From positions 33,194 through 97,193 of the forward strand of contig JAPOQK010000098.1 of NCBI GenBank assembly GCA_026710795.1: a stretch of DNA of 64,000 nt. The letters are read 5' to 3'. The first letter of the stretch is position 1. Every line of letters begins with the position of its first letter. The translations under genes and the position numbers were made by a program. Positions 43,401 through 53,395 of this stretch are shown piece after piece. This DNA is from Candidatus Poribacteria bacterium. GTDB lineage: Bacteria > Poribacteria > WGA-4E > WGA-3G. The notes under the pieces are model-generated. The model saw nothing but the letters and a program-made list of their open reading frames with translations. It was not told the origin of the DNA and searched no databases.

Positions 43401-44209
43401 GCAAAATTCACTTGAACATATTCGACAGCGTTTCGGAATATTGCGAGTCCATCACCTTCTTCGGGAAGGTTTTCTCGTGTCCATCGTGGGTGGTTCCATT
43501 TTGTCAGGTATCTTTCAGGATGTGGCATCAAACCGAATATTCTACCTGTACTGTCACATATTCCTGCAATATCTGCATCAGAACCGTTAGGATTATTAGG
43601 GTAATCAGTCTTATCTGAAGAGGAATTTGTCCTATTCTCATATCGAAATACAATTTGTTGGTTTTCCTCTAATTCTGTCAACACATCAGTTGAGGCAGTA
43701 AACCTTCCTTCAGCGTGTGCCACTGGGAGGTATATAGATGATTGTATTTCTTTTGTAAAAACGCATGGACTCTGTTGTGTGACCAAATCAACCCAACGAC
43801 ATTCAAATCTTGATGATGTGTTCATTGCCAAGGTCGTCTGTTGTGCAATTTCTGTGTTTTCCTGAGAACTATAGTTACCAATCCCTGGCAATAAACCTGT
43901 TCGGACAAGGACTTGAAATCCGTTACATATACCGATTATCAATTTGTTGTCAGAAACAAATTGTTCCAGTGCACTTCTCAATTTGTGTTTCATCTCTACA
44001 GCAAGGAGAATTCCCGCTGAAATATCATCACCATAAGAAAACCCGCCAGGTATAGCAAGTATCTGATAATCTAAGAGAGATGTCTTGCCGGATATTAGTT
44101 GTTGAATATGAACTAAATCTGTTTCGGCTCCAGCGAGTTGAAATGCAACATCGGTTTCAGTATCACAGTTTGTTCCCGCTGTCCGTAAGATACATACTTT
44201 TGGTTTCAC
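43397..44209 (-). CDS. purQ: Phosphoribosylformylglycinamidine synthase, glutaminase subunit
   Basis: A 270-residue class I glutamine amidotransferase that supplies ammonia to PurL in step four of purine synthesis. The nucleophile is Cys95 in IIGICNGFQV, and the His-Glu pair is in MPHPERYL. GTNCDTETDVAFQLAG and PGGFSYGDDISAG are the typical PurQ blocks. It is longer than the 225-residue Bacillus form, as seen in a second PurQ type. It starts at GTG 44209 with AGGAGAA upstream. It follows purL by 43 nt. Confidence 0.95.
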   Translation of the reverse strand: MKPKVCILRTAGTNCDTETDVAFQLAGAETDLVHIQQLISGKTSLLDYQILAIPGGFSYGDDISAGILLAVEMKHKLRSALEQFVSDNKLIIGICNGFQVLVRTGLLPGIGNYSSQENTEIAQQTTLAMNTSSRFECRWVDLVTQQSPCVFTKEIQSSIYLPVAHAEGRFTASTDVLTELEENQQIVFRYENRTNSSSDKTDYPNNPNGSDADIAGICDSTGRIFGLMPHPERYLTKWNHPRWTRENLPEEGDGLAIFRNAVEYVQVNFA

Positions 44210-44252
44210 TTAATTCTCCTATGTATCATAATACACTTGTATTGCTTGAAAG

Positions 44253-46649
44253 TTACGAATGTAACGGTGTTTGCCATGCAGATTTTAGTTTGTCAAATGA
44301 AGTATCTACAATTTGTTTTCCTGACAATCCAGTGACTATGAAATCTGGTGTGTCTGATATGGCACCTATACATCCGATTGGTATGTTAGCCATACGGTTT
44401 TCAAAAGCATCTATATTTTCAGCGTTGATCTCTACAAGAAAACGACTATTTGATTCAGAAAATAGTAAAAAGTCATCAGATGTAATGTTTTCACCAGTTG
44501 GTATGTTGGCAAGATTTAGTTCAATACCATACCCACCAGAAAATGCCATTTCTGCAGCTGCAACACCAATCCCACCTTCTGAACAGTCATGACAAGAACG
44601 CACCAATCCGTTGTTGATTACCTTACTCAGGGATTGCATCGTCAACTTTCCTTCGCTTGTACGAACAATAGGTGCTGTATTACCAATATAACCGTGTAGA
44701 CCAAAATAGTGAGAACCACCCAATTCCGCGTAAGTGTTACCGACTACATAGATCAAGTTTCCTGCAGATTTTACATCCATTGTAATTGCCTTTTGAATGT
44801 CTGGCATAACACATATTGCTGATATTAGGAGGGTAGATGGGATTGCACGTTGTTCACCTGTAGTAGTGTCATGATATTCATTGTATAGACTATCTTTACC
44901 GGAAATGAAGGGAGTACCATAAGCAGTGGCAATGTCGTAGCAAGCCTTTGCTGCACGGACTAACTCACCGAGTCTATCAGGTTTATCAGGATTCCCCCAG
45001 CAGAAATTGTCCAGCAATGCTGTTTTTTCAATAGAACCACCTACAGCAATGATATTTCGAAGGGCTTCATCAATTGCTGACGCAGCACTAAGATATGGAT
45101 CAACATCACTGTATTTTGGGTTGATTCCATTCGCAACGATAACCCCCTTCTCACTACCTATGACCGGTGTAGCAATACAAGCATCACTTGGACCGTCATT
45201 CTCTACACCCACAAGTGGTTTAATGACCATACCACCTTGAACTTCGTGATCATATTGACGAATAACAGATTCTTTACTTGCTATATTTGGACTGGCAAGG
45301 AGACGAAGTAAATCATCTGTATAGTCTTTGGTTTGGCTATCTTGTGACTGCATCTCTTGGTGAAGTGGTGGCTTCCATTCTGCTTTTTTAATATGTTGTG
45401 GTAAGCCTTTATGCAGAAATTCCATATCCAAATCTGCAACAATCATGCCTTCATAAAACACCTGCAGTCTGTGAGTATCTGTGAAATTACCGAGTACGGT
45501 TGCTTCTACCATCTCTGATTCGCATATTTCTTTCAGTTCCTGAATGTTTTCTGGTGGAACAGCGATTACCATCCGTTCCTGTGCTTCGGACAGCCAGATT
45601 TCCCATGGTGCTAATCCGTCGTATTTCAGCGGAATTCGTTCCAGATGCACCTCTGCTCCTGTATCTTCTCCCATCTCACCAACCGCAGATGAGAAGCCTC
45701 CAGCACCACAGTCTGTTATTGAACGGTAAAGATTACGATCACGTGCTTGTAACAATGCATCAACAATTTTCTTTTCCATTATCGGATTGCCAATTTGAAC
45801 AACACTACCAAGATTCTCTGATGTGTCATCCAGTTCTGCGGATGAGAATGTAGCACCGTGAATACCGTCGCGTCCAGTACGTCCACCCACAGCAACAACC
45901 AGATCTCCCGGCTCAACAGATTTGTCGCATCTGTTTCTTGGAATTACCCCAACATTTCCACAGAATACCAATGGGTTTGCGGTATAACGTGTGTCAAAAA
46001 GAATAGCACCGTTCGCTGTGGGAATTCCCATACGGTTGCCATAATCGCGCACTCCTGCAACAACACCTTTGAAGACGCGTTTTGGGTGGAGTGTCCCTTT
46101 AGGCAACTCATCATAAGGCATGTCTGGCATACCGAAACAGAAGACATCAGTATTTAGAATAGGTTTGGCACCAAGTCCAGTTCCGAGTGAGTCCCTGATA
46201 ACCCCACCTATACCTGTTCCAGCACCACCGTAGGGTTCAATGGCTGAAGGATGATTGTGAGTTTCCACCTTGAAGACAAGATTATATGTATCATCAAATT
46301 CTATGATTCCTGCGTTATCAATAAATACTGAGACGCACCAAGGTTTGTCAATATCATCTGTTGCACGTTGTATGTAAGTAGGAAACAACCCATCTATTTT
46401 TTCTGTTTCTTTTCCTTCTTCTGAGTAGAGAATTAGGCTCTTAAAAGTTTTGTGAACGCAATGCTCAGACCAGGTTTGTGCAATAGTTTCAAGTTCAACA
46501 TCGGTTGGATTACGGTGTAGTGACCTGAAATGCGTTTGTATAGTCTGCATTTCATTAAGGTTCAGGGACAACGTGCCTTCTCGACTTATACGCATTAATT
46601 CATCATCATCAGCGTTTAGAATCTGAAACTCATTGACGTTATTGGACAT
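44253..46649 (-). CDS. purL: Phosphoribosylformylglycinamidine synthase, synthetase subunit
   Basis: A 798-residue ATP-dependent synthetase that turns FGAR into FGAM with ammonia from PurQ. Blocks seen: AQTWSEHCVHKTFKS, the active-site KVETHNHPSAIEPYGGAGTG, RDYGNRMGIPTANGAI, ITDCGAGGFSSAVGEMGED, and CHDCSEGGIGVAAAEMAFSGG. It is about 55 residues longer than Bacillus PurL. Small PurL enzymes need PurS to pair with PurQ; no purS-like gene is seen within this window. ACCGGAGAAAG precedes the ATG. Confidence 0.96.
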   Translation of the reverse strand: MSNNVNEFQILNADDDELMRISREGTLSLNLNEMQTIQTHFRSLHRNPTDVELETIAQTWSEHCVHKTFKSLILYSEEGKETEKIDGLFPTYIQRATDDIDKPWCVSVFIDNAGIIEFDDTYNLVFKVETHNHPSAIEPYGGAGTGIGGVIRDSLGTGLGAKPILNTDVFCFGMPDMPYDELPKGTLHPKRVFKGVVAGVRDYGNRMGIPTANGAILFDTRYTANPLVFCGNVGVIPRNRCDKSVEPGDLVVAVGGRTGRDGIHGATFSSAELDDTSENLGSVVQIGNPIMEKKIVDALLQARDRNLYRSITDCGAGGFSSAVGEMGEDTGAEVHLERIPLKYDGLAPWEIWLSEAQERMVIAVPPENIQELKEICESEMVEATVLGNFTDTHRLQVFYEGMIVADLDMEFLHKGLPQHIKKAEWKPPLHQEMQSQDSQTKDYTDDLLRLLASPNIASKESVIRQYDHEVQGGMVIKPLVGVENDGPSDACIATPVIGSEKGVIVANGINPKYSDVDPYLSAASAIDEALRNIIAVGGSIEKTALLDNFCWGNPDKPDRLGELVRAAKACYDIATAYGTPFISGKDSLYNEYHDTTTGEQRAIPSTLLISAICVMPDIQKAITMDVKSAGNLIYVVGNTYAELGGSHYFGLHGYIGNTAPIVRTSEGKLTMQSLSKVINNGLVRSCHDCSEGGIGVAAAEMAFSGGYGIELNLANIPTGENITSDDFLLFSESNSRFLVEINAENIDAFENRMANIPIGCIGAISDTPDFIVTGLSGKQIVDTSFDKLKSAWQTPLHS

Positions 46650-46784
46650 TACTTTCTCCGGTATGATGTATATTCAGAATAACATATAGATTACAGTAAG
46701 TGCGGTTTAAAACCACCCTTACAAATAAGCATTCTCATTTCTTAGATTTCTCTGTAATGGTTGTTTGGAAAAATACTTAAACCG

Positions 46785-49625
46785 CTATTTAGTGGTTACA
46801 TCTGCATTGATACCGACAAACATACTCCATTTATAACCGTTCTGGCTGACCTTAACCATTAATAGATTATTACCCTTATTTAAATCTACTTTGAAGTTAT
46901 CCTGAAAGTCTTTTGCTGCTCGATTGATAGCATTCTTATACACCACTTTACCGTTTAACCAAACCTTAATAGCATCATCGCTGCCGACGAACATCCATAC
47001 ATCAGATTGATCAATTTTAGAATTAAGCGTGATCAGGGCATAAGCAGAATGATCTTGGGAATACCTTGAGTAGTATTTATGTTTTGGATGACTTGTATCT
47101 ATTATACGCTTTCTATTCAAAAGTTGGTTGATATTATCGTCGTTGTCATCATTGATTCTTGCCCGAATCCAAGCGCGTCTACCGACTATACTGCGTTCTC
47201 TGGCTCCTTTTCTTGAAACAATATCTTCGGTGACAACTCCTTTACTAAAAGTGGAAAGTGAATCAACATCAATGGATCTTGCACCGCCTTCTCCTTCACT
47301 TGTTGGGACAAACATCCAAAGCCAAGGACCTCTTATTTTATCGACATTGTAGATGAGATGCCAAATATCATGGTGGAAATCAGGATTTTCCTTAAACAGA
47401 ATACGAATAGGTGACACATCATCAATAGGGTTACCTATAAGCGATACTTCTCGTAAGTTTGTCATACTTGTGAGTGGTTTTATGTTCTTGATTTGATTGT
47501 TATCTATCTTCAAAACACGTAAATTCTTCATCTTCGTAAGTGGATATATGTTCTTGATCATATTCATACTAAGATTCAAACTTGTTAGATTCGTTGCGTG
47601 TTCAATTCCAGCAAGGTTGGTTATCTGCTGATTACTGGCATCAAAATCTTCGTTAGCATTGACTCCATACAAGTTTAGCATATCCAATTGAGTGATGCTT
47701 TTTTCAGGGGGCAGGTTTAAAGTTTTGCGAATGGCAGACGCTAAACTGACATCTGGTATTGACACAACTTTAGGGGCAGGCATCAGAGAATGTGTCATTA
47801 TTGTAAACTTTTTCTTAGTGTAAAAGCCGAGTTTATCAATGACACGAAGCGTTATAGATTTTGTATTAGGTGTCAATTGTGTGGTGATAAATTCAACAGT
47901 GTCTTTCTGACCATTCAAAAGTTTAAAATCATGCAATTTATGAAAAGGTGATTCATGAGATTCTGGAATTAAGAATTGTGCTTGATGCAGTCCGTCCGGA
48001 TCCGTTACATCAAACACAAAACGAACGGAATTAGTTCCCTTTATGCGTATTGGGGTTTTCATCTTAATGGTTGCAGGTAAATTTTGATCATATTTTTTGG
48101 TATTAAAATATTGATGTACATCCAACCATTGAGCTGCACAAAAAGATGTTGTCATAGGTTCATTTACATACTCATTTACCCATGCTTTTAAATTGTTGCG
48201 GTAATCGTGTACTAAACCAAAAGCATGTCCAAGTTCGTGAACTGTAACTGCCGTATTATCAAAATCAGGACCTGATGCTGGAATGACAATTTTGCCACCA
48301 TAATTACCAGCAGATATACCAAACCCACTTGCGTAACCATCAAGGATTTCAGAACTACTATCTAAAGCAGTCAGGTAGATGTTGCTAAAAACGTCAAATT
48401 GTTTATCAATTTCTTCCCAAATTTTCCGTGACTCCTTCTGATAATATATATCCTTGAATTGACCTTTCACGTGATGTACTACCGCTTTACCCGCGGAGTC
48501 AGTTTCAAACTTAAAGGTTTTTCTCCCAAATCCGTAGTATTCCATCTGTAATGCGTAAATGTCTTGAACGGTTTTTATTAATCTATCTAACTTTTCGTCT
48601 ATATCTGGTTGTGGTGAACGATCACTTGGGAGAAAATAGATTAATCGGACTGTATTCGGTTCACCTTGGGATAGTTTTAGCTTTTCAATTCTATTGACAT
48701 AGAGTGTGCCATCTTCAAGTCCACCGCTAACGATGGTAGATCCATCGGATGAAAAGGCAGCTTCCATAACCCAACCGTTGTGTTCGGAAAATGAAGTGAC
48801 TCTTTTCCCATTTTCAACAGACCAAACAACAACAGAATTACCCGCACTGGTGATGCTTTTGCCATCCTGTGAAAAGTCAAGGTCTGATATCGAAGAAACA
48901 TCTTTGCATTCCCTTATAGTCTTCCAATTCAACACCGACCAAAATTTGATGTTCCCTTCAGATCCTCCGCTGGCAAAGGTTTGGCTATCAGGTGAAAAGG
49001 CAATAGCACCAATCCAATCTGAATCACCTTCCAACTGTTTGATATTTCGGCGTTTCTTAACATCCCAAATTTTCAATAGTTTACCATCTACTGATGCAAG
49101 ATACTTTCCATTAGGTGAAAAAACTACTGCATGGACCCAGTCATCGTGTCTAAACGTTGTTATCTCTCTATGGCTGCTGACATCCCACAAATTCACACTT
49201 TGATATCCAGCACTTGCAAGTACCTTTCCATCAGGTGAAAAGACAACTGAATTTATCTGTGACTGTCCTCCACCGGGTGATTGATGTTTAAAAGTAGCTA
49301 TCTTTTGTTCGCGATGAACATCCCACAGTATTACGGCACGGTCATCACTACCACTTGCAAGTAATTTTCCATCAGGTGAAAATGTAACGGCATTAACCTT
49401 TTCAGTGTGTCCCGACAGGGTTGTGGCAATGTTACTCTTCAAATCCCATAATTTAATCGTAGGATCATCACTTGCACTGGCTACAAGCGCGCTATTAATT
49501 GGTGAGAATTCGATGGATTGAATAGAACTACCATGTTTTAAGTGCGTGGATTGTTGTGCGGAACTAATGATACTAAAATTCAGTAAAAGCAAACTAATAA
49601 CAAATAAACACCTCGTTAAATGCAT
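46785..49625 (-). CDS. Secreted multidomain WD40-metzincin-LRR protein
   Basis: A 946-residue exported protein. Order: signal peptide (1-23), seven WD40 repeats (about 25-315), a metalloprotease-like domain (about 322-510) with HELGHAFGLVHD at 463-474, the zinc-binding HExxHxxGxxHD of metzincins, a beta-rich segment (about 520-612), leucine-rich repeats of the internalin type (about 650-745; LTSLNLSMNMIKNI, LRVLKIDNNQIKNI), and a C-terminal galactose-binding-like domain (about 760-946) with DVWMFVGSDDAIKVWLNGK. The whole catalytic His/Glu/Asp set is kept, so it should be an active protease, perhaps with adhesive repeats. GGGGAC precedes the ATG. It shares no operon. Confidence 0.9.
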   Translation of the reverse strand: MHLTRCLFVISLLLLNFSIISSAQQSTHLKHGSSIQSIEFSPINSALVASASDDPTIKLWDLKSNIATTLSGHTEKVNAVTFSPDGKLLASGSDDRAVILWDVHREQKIATFKHQSPGGGQSQINSVVFSPDGKVLASAGYQSVNLWDVSSHREITTFRHDDWVHAVVFSPNGKYLASVDGKLLKIWDVKKRRNIKQLEGDSDWIGAIAFSPDSQTFASGGSEGNIKFWSVLNWKTIRECKDVSSISDLDFSQDGKSITSAGNSVVVWSVENGKRVTSFSEHNGWVMEAAFSSDGSTIVSGGLEDGTLYVNRIEKLKLSQGEPNTVRLIYFLPSDRSPQPDIDEKLDRLIKTVQDIYALQMEYYGFGRKTFKFETDSAGKAVVHHVKGQFKDIYYQKESRKIWEEIDKQFDVFSNIYLTALDSSSEILDGYASGFGISAGNYGGKIVIPASGPDFDNTAVTVHELGHAFGLVHDYRNNLKAWVNEYVNEPMTTSFCAAQWLDVHQYFNTKKYDQNLPATIKMKTPIRIKGTNSVRFVFDVTDPDGLHQAQFLIPESHESPFHKLHDFKLLNGQKDTVEFITTQLTPNTKSITLRVIDKLGFYTKKKFTIMTHSLMPAPKVVSIPDVSLASAIRKTLNLPPEKSITQLDMLNLYGVNANEDFDASNQQITNLAGIEHATNLTSLNLSMNMIKNIYPLTKMKNLRVLKIDNNQIKNIKPLTSMTNLREVSLIGNPIDDVSPIRILFKENPDFHHDIWHLIYNVDKIRGPWLWMFVPTSEGEGGARSIDVDSLSTFSKGVVTEDIVSRKGARERSIVGRRAWIRARINDDNDDNINQLLNRKRIIDTSHPKHKYYSRYSQDHSAYALITLNSKIDQSDVWMFVGSDDAIKVWLNGKVVYKNAINRAAKDFQDNFKVDLNKGNNLLMVKVSQNGYKWSMFVGINADVTTK

Positions 49626-49698
49626 GTTAAAGTCCCCTACGATATGTAAAATAAATTGAATATAAACACAGTAATGTATTTACTATGATATTTAATCA

Positions 49699-50520
49699 TC
49701 ATTCCTTAAAGGATGAAGTAATACGTGGAATACTCTCCTCACATGCAAACCTTTCAATACTTGATGCCCCAACAAACCCAACGGTATCGGTATTTTCATT
49801 GATATATGCTGCATCTGGTGCTGTTGCAATTGGTCCTCCATGAGATAAACAAATTACATCAGGATTCTGTGACTTTGCTGCATCACATATCTCCTGCACA
49901 CGCTCCGCTGCGTCTGCAAGAGTAAAAGCAGTTTCTGCTCCTATCGTACCACCTATAGTCGTGTTCATGTGAGCGATAATAACATCTGCTCCTGCTTTTG
50001 CCATGTCTTCGGATTCTTTTGGGTTGAATACATACACGATGGTAAATAGGTCCATCTCATGTGCTATGCTTATAGTCTCAACCTCTTTATAAAAACCCAT
50101 TCCTGTTTCCTCAAGTGTCACTCGAAAAGTGCCATCTATAACACCAACAGTAGGAAAGTTATTGACTCCATCAAAACCTACATCGCGAACTTGCTTGAGA
50201 AAGTTGCTCATCCGACGTGTAGGATCTGTACCGTTTACACCGGCAATCACAGGTGTCTCTTGTACTACAGGTAAGACTTCGCGTTCACCCATCTCCATCA
50301 CAATAGCATTAGCATCGCCATAAGCTAATAGACCAGCGCATGACCCAAATCCAGACATACGGTAGCGACCTGAGTTGTATATTACAATTAGATCCGCGCC
50401 ACCCTTCTCAGCGAATTTTGCTGTAATACCTGTACCTGCTCCAACAGCAAGCAAATGATTACCTTTATCTATTTCAGTTCTAAGTCGTCCTAACACTTCA
50501 TCTCGTGTATAATCTGGCAT
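49699..50520 (-). CDS. Phosphoenolpyruvate hydrolase-like TIM-barrel protein
   Basis: A 273-residue protein of the PEP_hydrolase (PF09370) family. Typical sequence: LAVGAGTGITAKFAEKGGAD near the N-terminus, SGFGSCAGLLAYGDANAIV, VIAGVNGTDP and NNFPTVGVIDG. Related enzymes hydrolyse PEP or related C-C or C-P substrates and are also found fused to UPF0261 (Tm-1-like) proteins; the exact reaction here is unknown. AAGAAAGGA precedes the ATG. Its strand matches the neighbouring genes, but a hairpin repeat separates it from the sulfatase-like gene upstream. Confidence 0.85.
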   Translation of the reverse strand: MPDYTRDEVLGRLRTEIDKGNHLLAVGAGTGITAKFAEKGGADLIVIYNSGRYRMSGFGSCAGLLAYGDANAIVMEMGEREVLPVVQETPVIAGVNGTDPTRRMSNFLKQVRDVGFDGVNNFPTVGVIDGTFRVTLEETGMGFYKEVETISIAHEMDLFTIVYVFNPKESEDMAKAGADVIIAHMNTTIGGTIGAETAFTLADAAERVQEICDAAKSQNPDVICLSHGGPIATAPDAAYINENTDTVGFVGASSIERFACEESIPRITSSFKE

Positions 50521-50535
50521 TCAAATTTCCTTTCT

Positions 50536-50628
50536 TAGTAGCTGTCAGTTCTCAGTTGTCAGTAAAGAGATGTCTAATTGAAGTGGAAGTCTCTTGCTGA
50601 CAACTGATGGCTAATAACTGATAACTAA
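50536..50628. repeat. Inverted repeat of the TCAGTTGTCAG type
   Basis: The left arm CTCAGTTGTCAGTAAAGAG (50551-50569) pairs with CTCTTGCTGACAACTGATGG (50591-50610), with more degenerate CTGTCAGTT and AACTGATAAC units outside. It occupies nearly all of the 111-bp gap. It looks like a dispersed intergenic hairpin; it could also terminate the sulfatase-like transcript but has no T-tract. Confidence 0.78.
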
Positions 50629-50631
50629 TTT

Positions 50632-52026
50632 CTATTCCTCGCGTGATTTTGCCTGTAAACGTGCTGCCTCACCAGGATTACCAATGTGCATGGTATTGTA
50701 TGCCTGATCGGATGATTTGAAAGGACCAATCCCTTTATGTCCATGCCAATCACCTTGGTTCATTATCGGGTTTGGCAAACCTGTTTCCTTCTCGCGTTGG
50801 AGTATCCAGTTTTTCATCCGTGTTTCCAACACATTCACGATGTCAGGATGTTTCTCAACTAAATTTTCGTTTTCATCGGGATCTTGTAATAGATTGTAAA
50901 GTTCAACTGGAGGTTTGTAATGAAAATCGGGTTCAAGCGCAACTATAAGTTTCCATTCAGGTGTCCGCCAACCGTGTTTCCGCATCCAAGTACATTCTGT
51001 AATATAGAACTCGCTCTCATAAGAGGCAATTTCTCCATTCATAAGAGGAATTAGACTATTACCGTCAAAGGAAATGTCTGTTTCAATATCTGCTAACTCA
51101 AGTATCGTTGGAACGAGGTCTTTATGTTGGTTATAACCAGACACACGTTTTCCAGAAGGCACATGACCGGGAAAACGTATAATCAGTGGCACATGTAGCG
51201 TAACATCATAGAGTCCATGATGATCGAACCAGCACTCGTGGTCATATAGCGTTTCACCGTGGTCTCCGTTGATTATTACGATAGTATCATCAAGAACTCC
51301 ACGTGTTTCAAGCGCATTAAAAAGGGTCTGAATACATGCATCCATATAGGCGATTGCCCCATCGTATTGGGCAATCACATAGTCTTTATCAGTGATCCCA
51401 ACTGGCATCCAAGATGCAAAGTAATCGCAGAACGGTTTGAAAGACATGACTGGTTCCATAGATTTATTATTCGGGTCACATTCATCACCATGGTAGAACG
51501 TGCGTTCATAAGGCGCAGGTGGTAGATATGGAGAATGTGGATCCATGTGTCTCAGAAACAAAAAAAATGGTTTCTCATCATTTTGATCTATCAACCGATT
51601 TAGTTCAGGGAGGGTTGTTTTGTTTAAATTTTCCGCTTTAGGACTCCGACCGGATTCGTCAGGTCCCCATCCAGAGAATTCGAGATAAGTGTCAAAACCT
51701 CGTCCACTTGGTGCCCCGAATCCTACACATGTCGTATCATATCCTTTTTCCTTAAGTATTTCCGCTAAGGTTTTTACCTCTTCGCGAAGCGGTCCCTGAT
51801 GTCTAAGTGCAACAACTTGTGTGCTAAACGTGTCCATCCCTGTGAGCATAGACGCATAAGCACTTGTTGTTGGAATGTGTGCGCTATATGTTTTTTCAAA
51901 TAGCGTCCCACCCTCTGCAAACTTATCAATATGGGGTGTTGTCAGTCTATCATACCCATAACAACTCATGTGTGTCGCGAGCAGGGAATCTACTCCCATT
52001 AATACTATATTTGGTTTTTTTGCCAT
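50632..52026 (-). CDS. Sulfatase-fold hydrolase with Thr at the nucleophile position
   Basis: A 464-residue protein. The N-terminus KPNIVLMGVDSLLATHMSC has the first metal Asp; HMDPHSPYLPP and INGDHGETLYDHECWFDHHG supply further ligands. The formylglycine position reads PTTSAYASMLTG, so Thr53 replaces Cys and Tyr replaces the Arg of C-x-P-S-R. A true sulfatase is therefore unlikely; a phosphodiesterase or phosphoethanolamine-type activity is possible. It is not closely similar to the other two sulfatase-fold proteins. AAAGGAGT precedes the ATG. It lacks a signal peptide. It lies 57 nt after a PhyH gene on the same strand and may be co-transcribed with it. Confidence 0.83.
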   Translation of the reverse strand: MAKKPNIVLMGVDSLLATHMSCYGYDRLTTPHIDKFAEGGTLFEKTYSAHIPTTSAYASMLTGMDTFSTQVVALRHQGPLREEVKTLAEILKEKGYDTTCVGFGAPSGRGFDTYLEFSGWGPDESGRSPKAENLNKTTLPELNRLIDQNDEKPFFLFLRHMDPHSPYLPPAPYERTFYHGDECDPNNKSMEPVMSFKPFCDYFASWMPVGITDKDYVIAQYDGAIAYMDACIQTLFNALETRGVLDDTIVIINGDHGETLYDHECWFDHHGLYDVTLHVPLIIRFPGHVPSGKRVSGYNQHKDLVPTILELADIETDISFDGNSLIPLMNGEIASYESEFYITECTWMRKHGWRTPEWKLIVALEPDFHYKPPVELYNLLQDPDENENLVEKHPDIVNVLETRMKNWILQREKETGLPNPIMNQGDWHGHKGIGPFKSSDQAYNTMHIGNPGEAARLQAKSREE

Positions 52027-52083
52027 GTTTAATATACTCCTTTACAAACTAATTCCAATTTCAAAGATAACTTCTTATATGTA

Positions 52084-52893
52084 TTATTCCTTTTCCCAAT
52101 CCTTGTGCCAAACAAGCGTATTTTGCACATCGTCGTTAAGTACATCTCCAACTGTTAATGAGTTAAAATACGGTTCAGGTAATATGTTCCTTTTTCCATT
52201 AAAGGTGCACCCATCAGGCATAAACCCACAAGTCATAGCTCGACGATGTGAAAATGTCATGTTTGCCCCAGCCCCATGTGCAGTTAATCCGTTATGCCAA
52301 ACCATTGAACCCGCGGGACAAGGTGCTGAATGTGGTTCAAGTTCTTTCCACTCAGGATAGACATCAAATAAAGCACCGATATTTTCTCCGATTCCAACGT
52401 TATCAAAACGCGCTTGTTTATGTGTTCCGGGTAAATACCACATACACCCATTTCCCATTGTGGCATCGTCTAAAGCAACCCAGAAGGAAACGGCATCACG
52501 TGAGTCAAATGACCAGTATGGAACATCCAGATGCCAAGCAGTAGGGTTGCCGTTAGGTGGTTTTATTAACGCTTGGTCATGCCATATCCGCATACCATCT
52601 ACACCTGCCAGTTGTGTTGCCATTCGACCAATTAATGGGTCATGCACCAACTTTCTCATACCAGTATGTGAATCCGAAAGTCGTAGACATTGTGTAAAGA
52701 CCCTCGCATAAAAATTAGACGGATCTAATTGGTTTGTAAAAAATTCTACTGAATTTCCAAGCCGTTCTGTAACGGATTCATCAGTACATCTACGCCATTC
52801 AGTCAGTTCATCTTCATCAAGAAAATCTTCAATTACAAGAAAACCATTTTCCTGATAAAAATCTATTTGTTCTGCGGTGAGTTCGTGCCGCAT
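52084..52893 (-). CDS. Phytanoyl-CoA dioxygenase (PhyH) family protein
   Basis: A 269-residue Fe(II)/2-oxoglutarate oxygenase with an intact metal site: HLD in TAWHLDVPYWSFDS and the distal His in GLTAHGAGANMTFSHRRAM, followed by the Arg pair. The middle, SFWVALDDATMGNGCMWYLPGTH, is the most conserved family block. The N-terminus FYQENGFLVIEDFLDEDE is also typical. The substrate is unknown. AAGGAGAAC precedes the ATG. It lies directly upstream of the sulfatase-fold gene at 50632 on the same strand, so the two may act on the same compound, but this is only inference. Confidence 0.9.
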   Translation of the reverse strand: MRHELTAEQIDFYQENGFLVIEDFLDEDELTEWRRCTDESVTERLGNSVEFFTNQLDPSNFYARVFTQCLRLSDSHTGMRKLVHDPLIGRMATQLAGVDGMRIWHDQALIKPPNGNPTAWHLDVPYWSFDSRDAVSFWVALDDATMGNGCMWYLPGTHKQARFDNVGIGENIGALFDVYPEWKELEPHSAPCPAGSMVWHNGLTAHGAGANMTFSHRRAMTCGFMPDGCTFNGKRNILPEPYFNSLTVGDVLNDDVQNTLVWHKDWEKE

Positions 52894-53395
52894 CTTCGCG
52901 TTCTCCTTAATTAATTCAGAAGTTGGCTTAGGTATATTTTACCCAATTTCCGTATATCATTATATAATTATCCTATCATGCAAAGTGTAAATAGACAAGA
53001 GAATTTTATGTCTTCAGAATTCCTTATACAGCATGCGTTTAATTAAATGTACTATTGATAAAGAGATGATTCAGATCATAATTCTTTAACAGTATACAAA
53101 AAGTAAAAATGAATATAATGGTTTCTGAATAGAAATCCAGTCTATTTTTTTCAATAGTCTAATTGGTTAATTATAATTCTAAATGGTAGGAAGCAAAATA
53201 ACATCAGATAGACATTGTAAGTATACAATCTGATTAGTTAGCATACAAGAAAACTCCTAATGCAAGTGATAAGAATTTTGCATCTATATTTTCAACATCT
53301 ACTTGATGATCAGAAGATGGGATGTTCTTAACTTTAAATGCATTAGAAGATTAGTGTGATGTTTATATCCATGTTTGTCTGAGGATAATTGCTGG
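52894..53395. other. Gene-free A+T-rich stretch
   Basis: About 500 bp between the PhyH gene and the sulfatase gene, all on the minus strand. I see no coding frame, strong hairpin or repeat. It should contain the promoter of the PhyH gene near its left end, but no box stands out. Confidence 0.6.

Noticed and set aside
46702..46785. Terminator formed by GCGGTTTAA/TTAAACCGC arms between purL and the metzincin gene
   Set aside because: The arms are 66 nt apart, one arm overlaps the stop region of the gene, and no T-tract follows.
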